From an uncultured Lachnospiraceae bacterium (GTDB taxonomy: Bacteria; Bacillota; Clostridia; Lachnospirales; Lachnospiraceae), in contig CANQSB010000001.1 of the NCBI GenBank assembly GCA_947626435.1, positions 186,001-250,000 on the forward strand: a stretch of 64,000 nt of DNA, in the 5' to 3' direction. Positions 35,860-46,200 of this stretch are shown piece by piece. The notes beneath the pieces are model-generated. The model saw nothing but the letters and a program-made list of their open reading frames with translations, ran no database searches and was not told where the DNA came from. Position 1 is the first letter of the stretch. Each line of letters begins with the position of its first letter. The position numbers and the translations under genes are program-made.

Positions 35860-35937
35860 CACTATCTCCCCTACCGCAAAAGCGATTCTATGATAAGTCA
35901 AAAATGCACCATTGGCATTTCAAGCCTAATTTTAATC

Positions 35938-38562
35938 TTATCTGCGTATAAGCAACGGCTGCATCATAAAAAAGCAAAATCCTGCCGGTATGCAAGGATG
36001 CGATGCCCATTCCGTAAGACTCATAAATCCAAATGTCGTAATAAGCGCAAACGGCATAAGGTATACCGCACTTACTCTGCCATATTCATACATAACCCCA
36101 ACCGCACGCAGCAGTGAAAATGCACATATGGCCAAAAATATGATTCCCGCGATAATTCCGAAATTATATGCAATCTGCAAATATGAGTTATGCGCATGTC
36201 CATATGGATTCCCACTTTCATCTGTAGGACCCATCTTCGGATGCCCTCTCAGTGACAGCTCCTCAAAGTATGCCTTAAAAATTTCAAAACGCCCATTTGA
36301 TACATCATACTTTTCCTCAGCTTCATCCGAATCATCATTGTCAACATATATTATACCTAAATTTTTAAAATATTCTCCCGTATATGCAAGCAGCTCTGAT
36401 GCTCCGACAACTTTGATTCCTGCCGTGTCCCCAGTGGTATCACTAAACCGCAAAAAAAGCATTTCAAAAAAATGCCGCACAGTTATATACTTAGCCGAAT
36501 CTATAGGATCATCCTTGCATATCATAACATCATTATCTTGAAGCTCAATATCATATCTGACAGGATCATTTACGACTGCGGGAATTGTCCTCACTGCCGT
36601 AAACACCAGCGGAAAACAGCCTATAGAAAGAATGACAAATGTTCCTGTTTCACGCAATACCGTCATAAGCTTTTTATGATATACAGCAGCATCGAGCAAG
36701 ACAGTCAATATTACTGTCACTGCCGCCGTCAAAAAAGCCGTCCTTGAAATTGTCAGCACAATAAAATCAATTACTACAGAAAGCATAAAAAGCTCGCCAC
36801 GACATTGAATTAGCTTATACCGTATTGACATGCCCGTATTATCCTTAAACCGCGCATATAGCTTAGAAAGCGCCGCACAAAGTACCACGGCAAGATACAT
36901 TCCGGTACACGCCACAGTATGAAAAATTCCTCCATATCTGTATAGGCGCCAATAATGATGCGGTCTATGTATAAGGCTGAATGCCGTCACAAACGCAAAA
37001 CTAAGAAGTATTCCATTGGCAAAGTTATTCAAAAGCCACCGCCTTGCCCGTTCTGTCATATTTATAAAAAGCAATGCCATAAAGGGCAGCACAGCCGTAA
37101 ACACCCATGTCTTTTCAAATCTGTATACAAACATAAACGTGGCAAAAGCAATCCATAAAGCTCCGTATATAAGCTGCCATGCCTTCAGCTGCTTAATGCC
37201 CTTCCAGAATTTGCCTATCCTGAATCGCAATAATATATTTATCAGCAAAAGCCCCCATGCCATTACTACGCCGCAAGTCAGCTTTGCGACAAGCAACTCT
37301 TTTTCATCGGCGTCAATGCTGCCACAGTAAGCAAACGAACATATTGCAGACAGACCGAGCCATACATAGCTTAATTTGTTTAACAGCTGCTTTTCATTAT
37401 ACATCATAAGCAAAGCGATTGCCATAAAAATCAGCATCCACCTTGTATTTGTCATATGATAAAGCTCTCTGTCCGCATTCACATATTGGCATAAGGCATA
37501 AAACAGTAGTGCAAAGCTGACAGTTTGGATATAACTGCGCCAAATATGCGGTATGCTTGTCTTCAGGAATTTTCCTTTCGGCGAAAAATACGTCCCCCAT
37601 AACGCCCCCATAAGCCAAAATACACCTATAACCAAAGCAATAGTGAAAAAAAGCCTGTCCATCCAATCCCCGCCAAATTTATTAAGCACAACCATAGGCA
37701 CAAACAGAATAACCGCAAGGATTACAATAATCGCACTTACCGCATACTTAAGGCATTTTTTCACGCTCACGCCCAATCGCTTATCGCAAAAAATCGCAGC
37801 GTACATAATCAAAACATATAAAACAACCGCAGCAGCTATAATCAAAAACCAAATTCCTAACACCTCTACAGCAGACAGTTGCCTTGAATAGTCAAAGTCG
37901 GCAATCAGGCATACTTCATCATTGATAATGCCGTCAATGTATAGAGTGCTATTCTCTGTCTGCCCCAGCGCGTCTCTTGGCGCTACAGGCACAAATATCT
38001 GCGCCGTATTTTCCTCAGGCACTATAAGCTCATAATAATAAGCAGTATCCAAGGCTACATCCATATTCGGCAGTACCTCGATATATCCGTCACCAGCTAT
38101 GCTCTCACAGGGGTACTCTTCCTCATAAATGCATGAAAACTCATCATTATAAAGCCTGAACAATATGCTCTGCGCACTTTCTGCCTCACTGCCAAGGGCA
38201 CACTCTACGTACATTTTGATGCTGTACAGATGTCCACTTGAAAAATAAACGGTCTGCAGCTTTTTATCATTGCAGCCAAACAAATCACCGTCCAGATTCG
38301 CAAGCTCTGACATTTCAAACGCCTTCTGCCTTGAATTTGTATGCTTCTCATATGCCCGCACAGGATATACGCGAATAAGCATAATAAATGCCAAAGTAAC
38401 TATCAATATCTGCAAAAAGGCGTTTCTTCTTGTTTTTCCCTTATACGAGAGCTCGCGGCCAATATCGCCTTTTATTATATCTATTATATTCGAAATCGGA
38501 TTATTCGCAATATTTTTTAGAAAACCCAACGTTTTAAACCCACTCTTTCCATATTTAGTCAC
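35938..38562 (-). CDS. O-antigen ligase / Wzy polymerase-like membrane protein
   Basis: 874 residues. The first membrane segment near residue 52 is followed by about 150 residues of beta-rich extracytoplasmic domain. Then come a dozen or more membrane helices and a late outside loop with AHNSYLQIAYNFG, the Wzy_C/WaaL-type motif. Such proteins polymerise or ligate lipid-linked glycans outside the membrane. The family is usually 400-500 residues; the extra outside domain is unusual. The GTG at 38562 overlaps the stop of the GT2 gene (GTGA), which I prefer to the TTG at 38586. Whether it is the polymerase, or a ligase to protein or wall polymer, cannot be told. Confidence 0.85.
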   Translation of the reverse strand: MTKYGKSGFKTLGFLKNIANNPISNIIDIIKGDIGRELSYKGKTRRNAFLQILIVTLAFIMLIRVYPVRAYEKHTNSRQKAFEMSELANLDGDLFGCNDKKLQTVYFSSGHLYSIKMYVECALGSEAESAQSILFRLYNDEFSCIYEEEYPCESIAGDGYIEVLPNMDVALDTAYYYELIVPEENTAQIFVPVAPRDALGQTENSTLYIDGIINDEVCLIADFDYSRQLSAVEVLGIWFLIIAAAVVLYVLIMYAAIFCDKRLGVSVKKCLKYAVSAIIVILAVILFVPMVVLNKFGGDWMDRLFFTIALVIGVFWLMGALWGTYFSPKGKFLKTSIPHIWRSYIQTVSFALLFYALCQYVNADRELYHMTNTRWMLIFMAIALLMMYNEKQLLNKLSYVWLGLSAICSFAYCGSIDADEKELLVAKLTCGVVMAWGLLLINILLRFRIGKFWKGIKQLKAWQLIYGALWIAFATFMFVYRFEKTWVFTAVLPFMALLFINMTERARRWLLNNFANGILLSFAFVTAFSLIHRPHHYWRLYRYGGIFHTVACTGMYLAVVLCAALSKLYARFKDNTGMSIRYKLIQCRGELFMLSVVIDFIVLTISRTAFLTAAVTVILTVLLDAAVYHKKLMTVLRETGTFVILSIGCFPLVFTAVRTIPAVVNDPVRYDIELQDNDVMICKDDPIDSAKYITVRHFFEMLFLRFSDTTGDTAGIKVVGASELLAYTGEYFKNLGIIYVDNDDSDEAEEKYDVSNGRFEIFKAYFEELSLRGHPKMGPTDESGNPYGHAHNSYLQIAYNFGIIAGIIFLAICAFSLLRAVGVMYEYGRVSAVYLMPFALITTFGFMSLTEWASHPCIPAGFCFFMMQPLLIRR

Positions 38563-39527
38563 AAAATTCTGTCCACTTCGCCCCAATCACCGCCGCCTGA
38601 TTTTTTACCTATCATTTCCCGCACTACATACTGCGGCGAGTTGTTTATGCTTATATAGATGCGCCCTATATACTCCCCTATAAGCCCCAGCATTATCATC
38701 AGCATACCGCCGATAAACACGATTGCCGCCATCATTGAGCTGAATCCCAGCGGAACGGCAGGATTTACAAATTTCTTGATGACCGTATATATGCCATACA
38801 AAAAACCGCCGCCGGCGCATATTATACCCGTAACCGTCGCTATGCGCAGCGGAAGTATTGAAAATGCCGTAAAACCGTTAAACCAGAGTGCCAGCAGTTT
38901 TTTCACCGTATAGCCCGATGTGCCGACCTCGCGGCTTCTGTGCGTCACCGACACATTCGCGATATTTCTTGTGGAACGCAGCACAAGACCTATGATATAT
39001 GGATAGCAGTTTTCATACTCAATCATGCTGTCCACAACAAAGCGGCGCGCCGCGAAATAGCTCGTCACCTGCAAATCCCGGGGTTTTCCAAGCATAACGC
39101 GTGTCATCATATCATTCATAAATGTGCCGAAATTCCTAAAGGCATTGTGTTTTTTGCTGTCGTAGCTTGCGTAAACAACATCATGCCCGTCCTCTATTCC
39201 TTCTATAAGCTTGCCAACCTCATCTGCTGGCGTCTGACCGTCATCGTCAAGGCACACCACAATATCACCGTCAGACATGCGAAGCCCCGCCATCAGCGCC
39301 GCATGCTGCCCAAAATTTTTAGCCAAATCTACGCCGGTTATATTGTCATGGCAGGCGCACAGCTCCCTTATGACCTTAATCGTGTCGTCAGGCGAGCAGT
39401 CGTTCACGAGGAATATATCATACTCATATGCCGTAAGCCCCCGCATCGTGGCTATTATCTCATCCACAACCGCCTTCAGTGTATTTTCACTTCTATAGCA
39501 GGGTATGACAAAGCTGATTTTGCTCAT
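38559..39527 (-). CDS. Polyprenyl-phosphate glycosyltransferase, GtrB/ArnC-like GT2
   Basis: 322 residues. The GT2 core shows ISFVIPCYRSENTL, VNDCSPDDT, KNFGQHAALMAGL and the metal site VCLDDDGQTP; two C-terminal membrane helices (about 225-300) follow. This is the GtrB/DPM1 arrangement, which makes polyprenyl-phosphate sugars from a nucleotide sugar on the inner face. These serve GT-C enzymes outside, of which the island has several (5966, 40121, 43241). The sugar could be the one prepared by the adjacent WecE-type and GNAT enzymes (inference). AAAGGG precedes the ATG. Confidence 0.93.
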   Translation of the reverse strand: MSKISFVIPCYRSENTLKAVVDEIIATMRGLTAYEYDIFLVNDCSPDDTIKVIRELCACHDNITGVDLAKNFGQHAALMAGLRMSDGDIVVCLDDDGQTPADEVGKLIEGIEDGHDVVYASYDSKKHNAFRNFGTFMNDMMTRVMLGKPRDLQVTSYFAARRFVVDSMIEYENCYPYIIGLVLRSTRNIANVSVTHRSREVGTSGYTVKKLLALWFNGFTAFSILPLRIATVTGIICAGGGFLYGIYTVIKKFVNPAVPLGFSSMMAAIVFIGGMLMIMLGLIGEYIGRIYISINNSPQYVVREMIGKKSGGGDWGEVDRIL

Positions 39528-39551
39528 TGCGCTGTCCCTTTCTCAATAATG

Positions 39552-40094
39552 TTAATGCTGCGGATTTACAGCCCCAAATAATACCACATCCTCATATTTT
39601 CCGTCAATGTAAAGCTCATCCTTCAAATATGCTTCCTGTGTATATCCCGCTTTCTCATTCATTCTCAGGCTCGCCTTGTTGAATGCAAGCACGCGCGTAA
39701 CTACCTTATGGAAATCAAGCTGCTCAAAGCAGTAATCCAGCGCCAGCTTCATGGCTTCCGCGCCTATTCCCCTGGGGCGTTTTTCATTTTCACCCAAAAA
39801 AATACCACACTCCGCTTTGTTGTTCTCTTCGTCAAAATGCGGCAGGTACACACATCCATATGGAGTATTCTCCACATTATCGCATATAATGAATTGATAC
39901 ACAAGCCCCTTGTCCACTTTATTTTTAAGCCAGTCAAGATGCTCGCTTTTTGTTATGGGCTTCCTGTATATAAAATTCTCAACAACCGTCTTGGAATTGC
40001 GCCATTCGAGCACCATATCCGTATCCTCGACCGTAATCGGGCGCAAGTATATCCTCTCCCCGCATATCCTGCAATCCTTATCAATAGGCTTCAT
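39552..40094 (-). CDS. GNAT acetyltransferase, RimJ/RimL-type, probably sugar N-acetyltransferase
   Basis: 180 residues. A single GNAT domain with the acetyl-CoA loop RPRGIGAEAM and the late NEKAGYTQEAYLKDEL typical of RimJ/RimL-like proteins. In this context it probably acetylates the 4-amino group made by the WecE-type aminotransferase at 42007, as WecD does for dTDP-Fuc4N. Ribosomal-protein acetylation is the alternative. AGGAGG precedes the ATG. It lies between the large membrane protein and the GtrB-like gene. Confidence 0.85.
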   Translation of the reverse strand: MKPIDKDCRICGERIYLRPITVEDTDMVLEWRNSKTVVENFIYRKPITKSEHLDWLKNKVDKGLVYQFIICDNVENTPYGCVYLPHFDEENNKAECGIFLGENEKRPRGIGAEAMKLALDYCFEQLDFHKVVTRVLAFNKASLRMNEKAGYTQEAYLKDELYIDGKYEDVVLFGAVNPQH

Positions 40095-40120
40095 GAAGAT
40101 TCCTCCTGCCGTTTTAACTA

Positions 40121-42010
40121 TTATCTTATCGCGTAAATCGTGAACGCCGTCCCGCCGTCTGCCGCCTCTATAGAATCAACGGCTTTCGGCGCGACCGAAA
40201 CTCCGCGCTTGCCATAGTAAGCGCTAATCCACGACAAATCCTTGTCCGCAGCCGCCACGAAATATGTCTTGGAATATACCGACCTGAGCGCCGTCTGTAT
40301 GTCCTTTATCCCCGCCCTTGCAAGCTTCTGCCGATACAGCGGGCTTTTTGCCACCCATCCGCCGCATATGTCATAATTCTTGCATGAATTGTCGGTATTT
40401 GCAAAAATTTTTTCTGAATACGGCGTCCCATTATATGAAGTCGAGGAATATACGTCTATGACATAATAATTGTCAGCGTGTCCCTTACAATATTGTGCAA
40501 GAGCCTGCCATCTGCCATCCGCGTCAAGCCTTGCTGAATACTCCGCGGAAACTGCCTTATAATTATTCACAAACGCCGCTCCCAGAAACATAATTCCCAA
40601 GACGCATATAACCGCGTTTGTCATATTTCCAAAAATGCCCGCCCTGCTGCCTTGCTGCTTCTCCATTTTCTGATAATCATTCAGCATAAAGCCTGCCAGT
40701 ACGGCAAGCTCCGCCAGCAGAAGCGGCACCGTCACCCTGTTTATGGCTCTGTCCACCATATATAAATATATCCACAAAACACTGCGTATAACCAACAGTG
40801 CTGCGATTCTCAATAATATCCGCGCTTTTTCCCTGCCCTTTCGCGGCAAAAAGCATATCAAAATATATATCGCATAAGCCCCCGCCACTGCATAGCCGCC
40901 AACCACTACTCTCCCGGCAAAGACATCATTTCCCACAAAATCCTCAGACATGAATACGCCGCCCAAAGCTCCCAAGCTTGATAACAGCCGTTCTTTATAC
41001 AGCCATAACGCGCCACCAATACTGTTTTTGCTCACAAATCCAAGCGTATAATGCAAATCCGCGCCCTCACGCGCCTGCTGCCTCCTATATTCCGATATGG
41101 AATCCAAAAGCCACGAATCTATCGAATCGTCAAGTGCAAAGTTGTAATTTTCAAGCAATGTATACGACACCCTTGACAGCCCTATTGAGGAATAAAACTC
41201 CTCGTTTTCACCCTCATCATACGAAGGAATGCCGTAAAAATCATAAAGCCTTGTCCGCGCGTCAAAGAAATGCCTAAAATTACTCCAGTCGCTTGTGCCG
41301 TACGCTACCTTGTCCACGCCAAGTACGGCAAGCATGCCAAGTAGGGCGGCGCCTATTAATATCAGATATTTGCGGATATTTTTTGAGGTAAAAAACTTCT
41401 CCTCACCGCCCCACTTTACCATTCCTGCAAGCAACAAAAACGGCATAAGCATAAGGCAAACCTCGCTCCTAATCATAAACGACAATAATACCAGCAGCGC
41501 GGGAAGAATATTTTTTTTCAAAAACAATGATACTTTCTGCGTCTGCTCCCCCGTTATAAACAAAAAACAGGCACAAGCCATGCAAAAGCCGGAAGTAACG
41601 CTGTACTGAATTATCACCAGCTCCCTCATAAAAAGCCCCAGCGAAACAGCCGCAAGGAACGCAAGCGACATTACTTTTGCAATCCGGCCTTTCATCAGCT
41701 TCATAAGCCGCAGCGCTATGAGCAAGACAGCTCCAAACTGACATACGCACAAAAACAAGCCATACCAAGGCACTGCGGGAATGGCTGTATAGCAGACGGC
41801 GATAAGCCATGAAAGCGGAAACATCATCTGGATACAGTAACCGCTCGGGCTCCCCGTATATGCCCCCGACAAAATATCCTTTATCGCCGTATCGTCATTC
41901 AAATCATAGTAAAAATCAAATCTCAACGCAGGAATAAGGACAATCAAAAGTGTGAAAGCCAATACTCCACACAATTGCCATAGCCTTTCCCTTGTGTGGC
42001 TGCTTGTCAT
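40121..42010 (-). CDS. Large polytopic membrane protein, GT-C-like
   Basis: 629 residues. About ten to twelve membrane helices, an acidic first outside loop (DFYYDLNDDTAIKDIL), and a hydrophilic C-terminal domain from about residue 480. No specific family is recognised. The DLNDD loop and topology resemble polyprenyl-phosphate-sugar-dependent GT-C enzymes. Its ATG overlaps the stop of the WecE-type gene by 4 bases (ATGA), so it may act on the same sugar. Confidence 0.82.
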   Translation of the reverse strand: MTSSHTRERLWQLCGVLAFTLLIVLIPALRFDFYYDLNDDTAIKDILSGAYTGSPSGYCIQMMFPLSWLIAVCYTAIPAVPWYGLFLCVCQFGAVLLIALRLMKLMKGRIAKVMSLAFLAAVSLGLFMRELVIIQYSVTSGFCMACACFLFITGEQTQKVSLFLKKNILPALLVLLSFMIRSEVCLMLMPFLLLAGMVKWGGEEKFFTSKNIRKYLILIGAALLGMLAVLGVDKVAYGTSDWSNFRHFFDARTRLYDFYGIPSYDEGENEEFYSSIGLSRVSYTLLENYNFALDDSIDSWLLDSISEYRRQQAREGADLHYTLGFVSKNSIGGALWLYKERLLSSLGALGGVFMSEDFVGNDVFAGRVVVGGYAVAGAYAIYILICFLPRKGREKARILLRIAALLVIRSVLWIYLYMVDRAINRVTVPLLLAELAVLAGFMLNDYQKMEKQQGSRAGIFGNMTNAVICVLGIMFLGAAFVNNYKAVSAEYSARLDADGRWQALAQYCKGHADNYYVIDVYSSTSYNGTPYSEKIFANTDNSCKNYDICGGWVAKSPLYRQKLARAGIKDIQTALRSVYSKTYFVAAADKDLSWISAYYGKRGVSVAPKAVDSIEAADGGTAFTIYAIR

Positions 42011-43137
42011 ATATGATAGAACTCCTTAACCTTGCTTACGATATAATCAACCTCTGCCTCAGTAAGCGAGTAAAACATCGGAAGCCTGAAAATCCGCTCG
42101 CTCTCCTTTGTAGTGTATCTATCTTCGCCGCGAAACTCACCGAAGCGCTGTCCCGCGGACGCATTATGAAGCGGCACATAATGAAATACCGCCCATACGC
42201 CGTTTTCCTTTAAAAAGCTCAAAAGGCGTGTCCTCTCCTCAAGGTCTTTTGCCTTTGCATAATACATATGCCCGTTGTGTACGCACCCCTTGGGCACTGT
42301 CGGAAGCTCTAAGAGCCCGCGCTCTTTTAACGGCTGCAGCAGAGTGTCATACTGCTCCCAGCGGGCAAGTCTTGCGTCAGTTATCTTTTCGGCAAGCTCG
42401 AGCTGCGCCCAAAGATATGCGGCGTTCAATTCACTTGGAAGATATGATGAGCCATAATTTACCCATGTATATTTGTCTATCTCGCCGCGGAAATATTTTG
42501 AGCGGTTTGTGCCCTTTTCCCTTATTATCTCCGCGTCTTCCACATATTTTTCATCCTTTATAAGAAGCGCTCCGCCCTCGCCCATGCTAAGGTTTTTTGT
42601 CTCGTGGAAAGAATAACAGCCAAAGTCGCCTATCGCACCGAGCGCTTTTCCCTTATATGACGCCATTATTCCCTGCGCGGCGTCCTCAATCACAAACAGA
42701 TTGTGTGCCTTGGCTATCCGCATAATCTCGTCCATCTCGCATGACACGCCCGCGTAATGCACAGGCACGATTGCCCTGGTTTTAGGCGTTATAGCCGCCT
42801 CGATTTTTTTCTCGTCTATATTCATGGTGTCGGGTCTTATGTCCACAAACACAGCTTTTGCGCCGCGCAGTACAAACGCGTTTGCCGTAGAAACAAATGT
42901 GTACGACGGCATAATGACCTCGTCGCCCTCTTTAATGTCGGCAAGAAACGCGGCAAGCTCTGTAGCGTGCGTGCAGGAGGTGGTGAGCAGGCATTTTTTC
43001 GCCCCTGTTTTTTCCTCTATCCACTCACTGCATTGCTTTGTGTATGGACCATCGCCACATATTTTTTGGTTTTCTACCGCCTGTCTTATATAATCCATTT
43101 CCTTTCCCGTAAAGGGAGGGACATTGAAATTTATCAT
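42007..43137 (-). CDS. rffA: dTDP-4-amino-4,6-dideoxygalactose transaminase (WecE/RffA-like)
   Basis: 376 residues, PLP-dependent sugar aminotransferase. FNVPPFTGKEMDYIRQAV, TSCTHATELAA, PSYTFVSTANAFVLRGA and the PLP Lys181 in YSFHETKNLSMGEGGA match the WecE branch closely. It turns dTDP-4-keto-6-deoxyglucose into dTDP-Fuc4N using glutamate. The donor needs RmlA and RmlB, which are not in the window. The GNAT at 39552 would finish dTDP-Fuc4NAc. CGGAG precedes the ATG. Confidence 0.93.
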   Translation of the reverse strand: MINFNVPPFTGKEMDYIRQAVENQKICGDGPYTKQCSEWIEEKTGAKKCLLTTSCTHATELAAFLADIKEGDEVIMPSYTFVSTANAFVLRGAKAVFVDIRPDTMNIDEKKIEAAITPKTRAIVPVHYAGVSCEMDEIMRIAKAHNLFVIEDAAQGIMASYKGKALGAIGDFGCYSFHETKNLSMGEGGALLIKDEKYVEDAEIIREKGTNRSKYFRGEIDKYTWVNYGSSYLPSELNAAYLWAQLELAEKITDARLARWEQYDTLLQPLKERGLLELPTVPKGCVHNGHMYYAKAKDLEERTRLLSFLKENGVWAVFHYVPLHNASAGQRFGEFRGEDRYTTKESERIFRLPMFYSLTEAEVDYIVSKVKEFYHI

Positions 43138-43240
43138 ATCTCATCTCCGTTCCACGCTGCCCTCAGCGCCAGCATAACGCCCCTAACATCTTGCGGATTT
43201 TTAAGCTATCATTTAATTTTACATTTTTTCCCATATATTT

Positions 43241-46200
43241 TCAAGATGTATAGCGAAATTGCCTTGTTTTTTCGTTAATTTTAACACGTGCGTATACTAT
43301 AAATTCATCATTTGAATATATTTGTGCGTATTTATTTTCATTGATAAAGCTCTCTATTGTATTCAACTTTTGTCGCCATATTTCAAGATTTTGTCTTTTT
43401 TGTCCCTCGGCGTCCGCACCTATAATTATTACAGGATAATCCCCTTTTATCCTCTCCAAAGATGCCGTAAGCTCCGACAGTGAATTGGAGTCGAGGTCCG
43501 CCCAAGTCGTACTGACTGCCGGCGGCATATCAAAAATATAACTCAGCGCCGGAACATCGCCAAAGGTAATTATACTTTTTGAGGTCAGGCTGTTTTCTGA
43601 CATAAAGCCGTCAAGCGCTTCAATGACTTCCTTTTTAGCCGCAGTTGTCTTTAGCCCGTCTGCTATACTTGAGCTTTCAAGCTTTAACGCAACGCGCGAA
43701 TTTTTGCTGTCAGCCTCATCGTGAAAGACAAAAACTGCTCCAAACAACAGGCTCTGCACCATAACGCATATAAATACAAAAGCTGTCACAGTCTTTAGGG
43801 GAAATGTCAAAGCCGCGCTCCTGCTCTCAGCCGCCTGAAACAGTTCATGCAAGAGCAAGATTGAAACAGGCGCTATTATAAATAGATTGTTTATCACAGG
43901 ATATAAGCCGTTGTTGCTGCCAAGCGGCGTTATAAATACCGTAACCAAGGCAAACACTGCCCAAAGCTTTATTTCTGCATTGCTTTCCTTGTAAACTAAA
44001 GTCCATATGCTGAGCGCTATGACTGTCAAAAGATATACAGTGAGCCATTTATACATACAGAAATATTCCGTATAGTCAAAGTCAAACATTCCTTTTCCAT
44101 AGCACAGCCTTAAAAGGACGAGCAAGCCAAGAATATATACTGTTTTCAAAATAATTTGTATTATCCTGTCTGCGCTCTGAAAGTTTTCTAATATATCTGC
44201 TTCAGCTGCCTTTTTTTCTAAAAAGCGCCTTTCTGCTGTGAATACAATAACTCCTGTTATTATATATAACACGAAAAGCAAAAGCCATGGGCTATAGCTT
44301 ATATAATCTCCGAACATCGCCGTTATCATTGAAGTCGGCTTATAATCAGTGGCTGTGTCCGTCATTCCGAAAAGTGAGGAAATCATATTTGGATATGCGG
44401 CCGCGCCATAGCGTATTGAGATATAAATAATTGGTGTTATCATTCCAATGCAATATCCGATAATGCAGTACAGCGTTCTTTTTATGATCGTCGCGATGCC
44501 TTTCCTTTCTATGAATATACAGTAATACCACAAGGGCAGGATAAACGCCATATATGTTATGTTTGGCATTCTCACAGCTACGGCAAGTCCTAGAATAACT
44601 CCTGCTATTATATATGTTTTTTTACTGCGTATAGCAACACTGTCCATGTCTGTACTGTTTATATTTGTGCTGTTTATACCGCTGTTCTTGCTGTCATCTC
44701 TCCTGCTGTCGTTTCTCCTGCCGCCATCTCTCCTACTGTCGTTTCTCCTGCTGCTATCTCTCATACTGTTGTTCTTCTCGCCGCTATCTTTTTCTGCACT
44801 ATCGCCGCCATTGTTTTTTTGCTGTTCATCTGTTATTGCTTTAAACAAAATTAGCGAAGCGGCGGTCATCATGATGTACCCCAGATAATGATATAAAATA
44901 ACTGACGGTGCCCAACAAAGTGAAAGCGCGGTAAGTTCCGCAGCAAATAAAAGCCACTTAAAAAGACGGCTTTTTTCGCCATAGCGATTTACAAAAAACA
45001 GGTATGCTCCTGCGGCAGCGGCGCCGATAAAGAGGCTTGTATAAATATTCATTCCTATCCATGTGTCGCCATATGGAAGTTTTGTAAGCAGCGCGCCTGT
45101 GACATTGGCAAGATATGTCGCAAGCCGCCACATTGGGTTCATCGTATCAAAAAAACGGTAGTTTCCCAGTGCGTAGCCCGCATCCATAAGGTCAACTCCG
45201 ACTGTAACCTTTCGCAGCGGATATATGAACAAGACAAGCGCAAGCAAATGTTCCAAAGCGTTTCTGCCTGAAAGCTTTATCCTTGCCATCTCGATGAGTG
45301 AGCATATCAGATATACTGCCACGACCGTAAGCAGCATACGAATGAGGAATATCCCCACTGAGGAATTTATATGCTCACTGCACTTAAACCATTTAACCCA
45401 TCTATATCTTATGTCTATATGCTCATGTATGAGGTATACGCCAAATGCCGCGCCCGAAAAGAGCTCTATTAAATTTCTGACCTGTCTGGGCGCGCTTAGT
45501 TCTTTTGGGGTTCTAAAGACGAGGAAAAGCCCTATTGCTCCGATATAACACAAAAAATGGTTATATGAATACGCATAATCCACGAAATTCTCAAGGGAGC
45601 CTGTTCTGAAATACACTGCGCGCAGGACTATAAACGACACAAATATCATCAGAGCGCTCGCGATGTACAATGCCGCGGCGCGCAATCTGTTTGTGATTAA
45701 TGGTATGCCATAGCGTCTTAGGTATCCGCCTGTGAGGTAGAGGACTACAAACCAGTATGCGTCATAGCCGTACTTTTCCCATGGGAGCTTCATCGGAATA
45801 ACGGTCTTGGAGATGCTGAATATAATGAGCAGGGCAAATATTATAGCGCGCATTGTTTTTTTGTCTATAAGATTAAAGCCCTCGTTTAAAAAGGGCATCA
45901 AAAAACATAGGACAATATATGCTGTCGCAAACCAATAGTGTTCTGTAAGTATGGGGAATACATAATTGAATATTTGATATAGGTTTATGGTGTTTCCGCT
46001 TATGAATGTGGCAATTGTACCGATAATGACAGAATAAAACAATACTTGCAGCCATATTTTTAGTGGGCGGCGGAGTGCTTTTTTGCCGTCAAACGGTACT
46101 GCTTCATCTCCTACGCCGAAATATCCGCTTATGAGGACATACACATTTACGGCGACGAGGCAGAATGCCTCCAACAGCCATATTGTATAGTTTATCGCGC

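Noticed and set aside
38940-39581. 213-residue plus-strand ORF opposite the GtrB-like gene
   Set aside because: Antisense to a strong GT2 protein; composition and lack of a ribosome site indicate a chance open frame.
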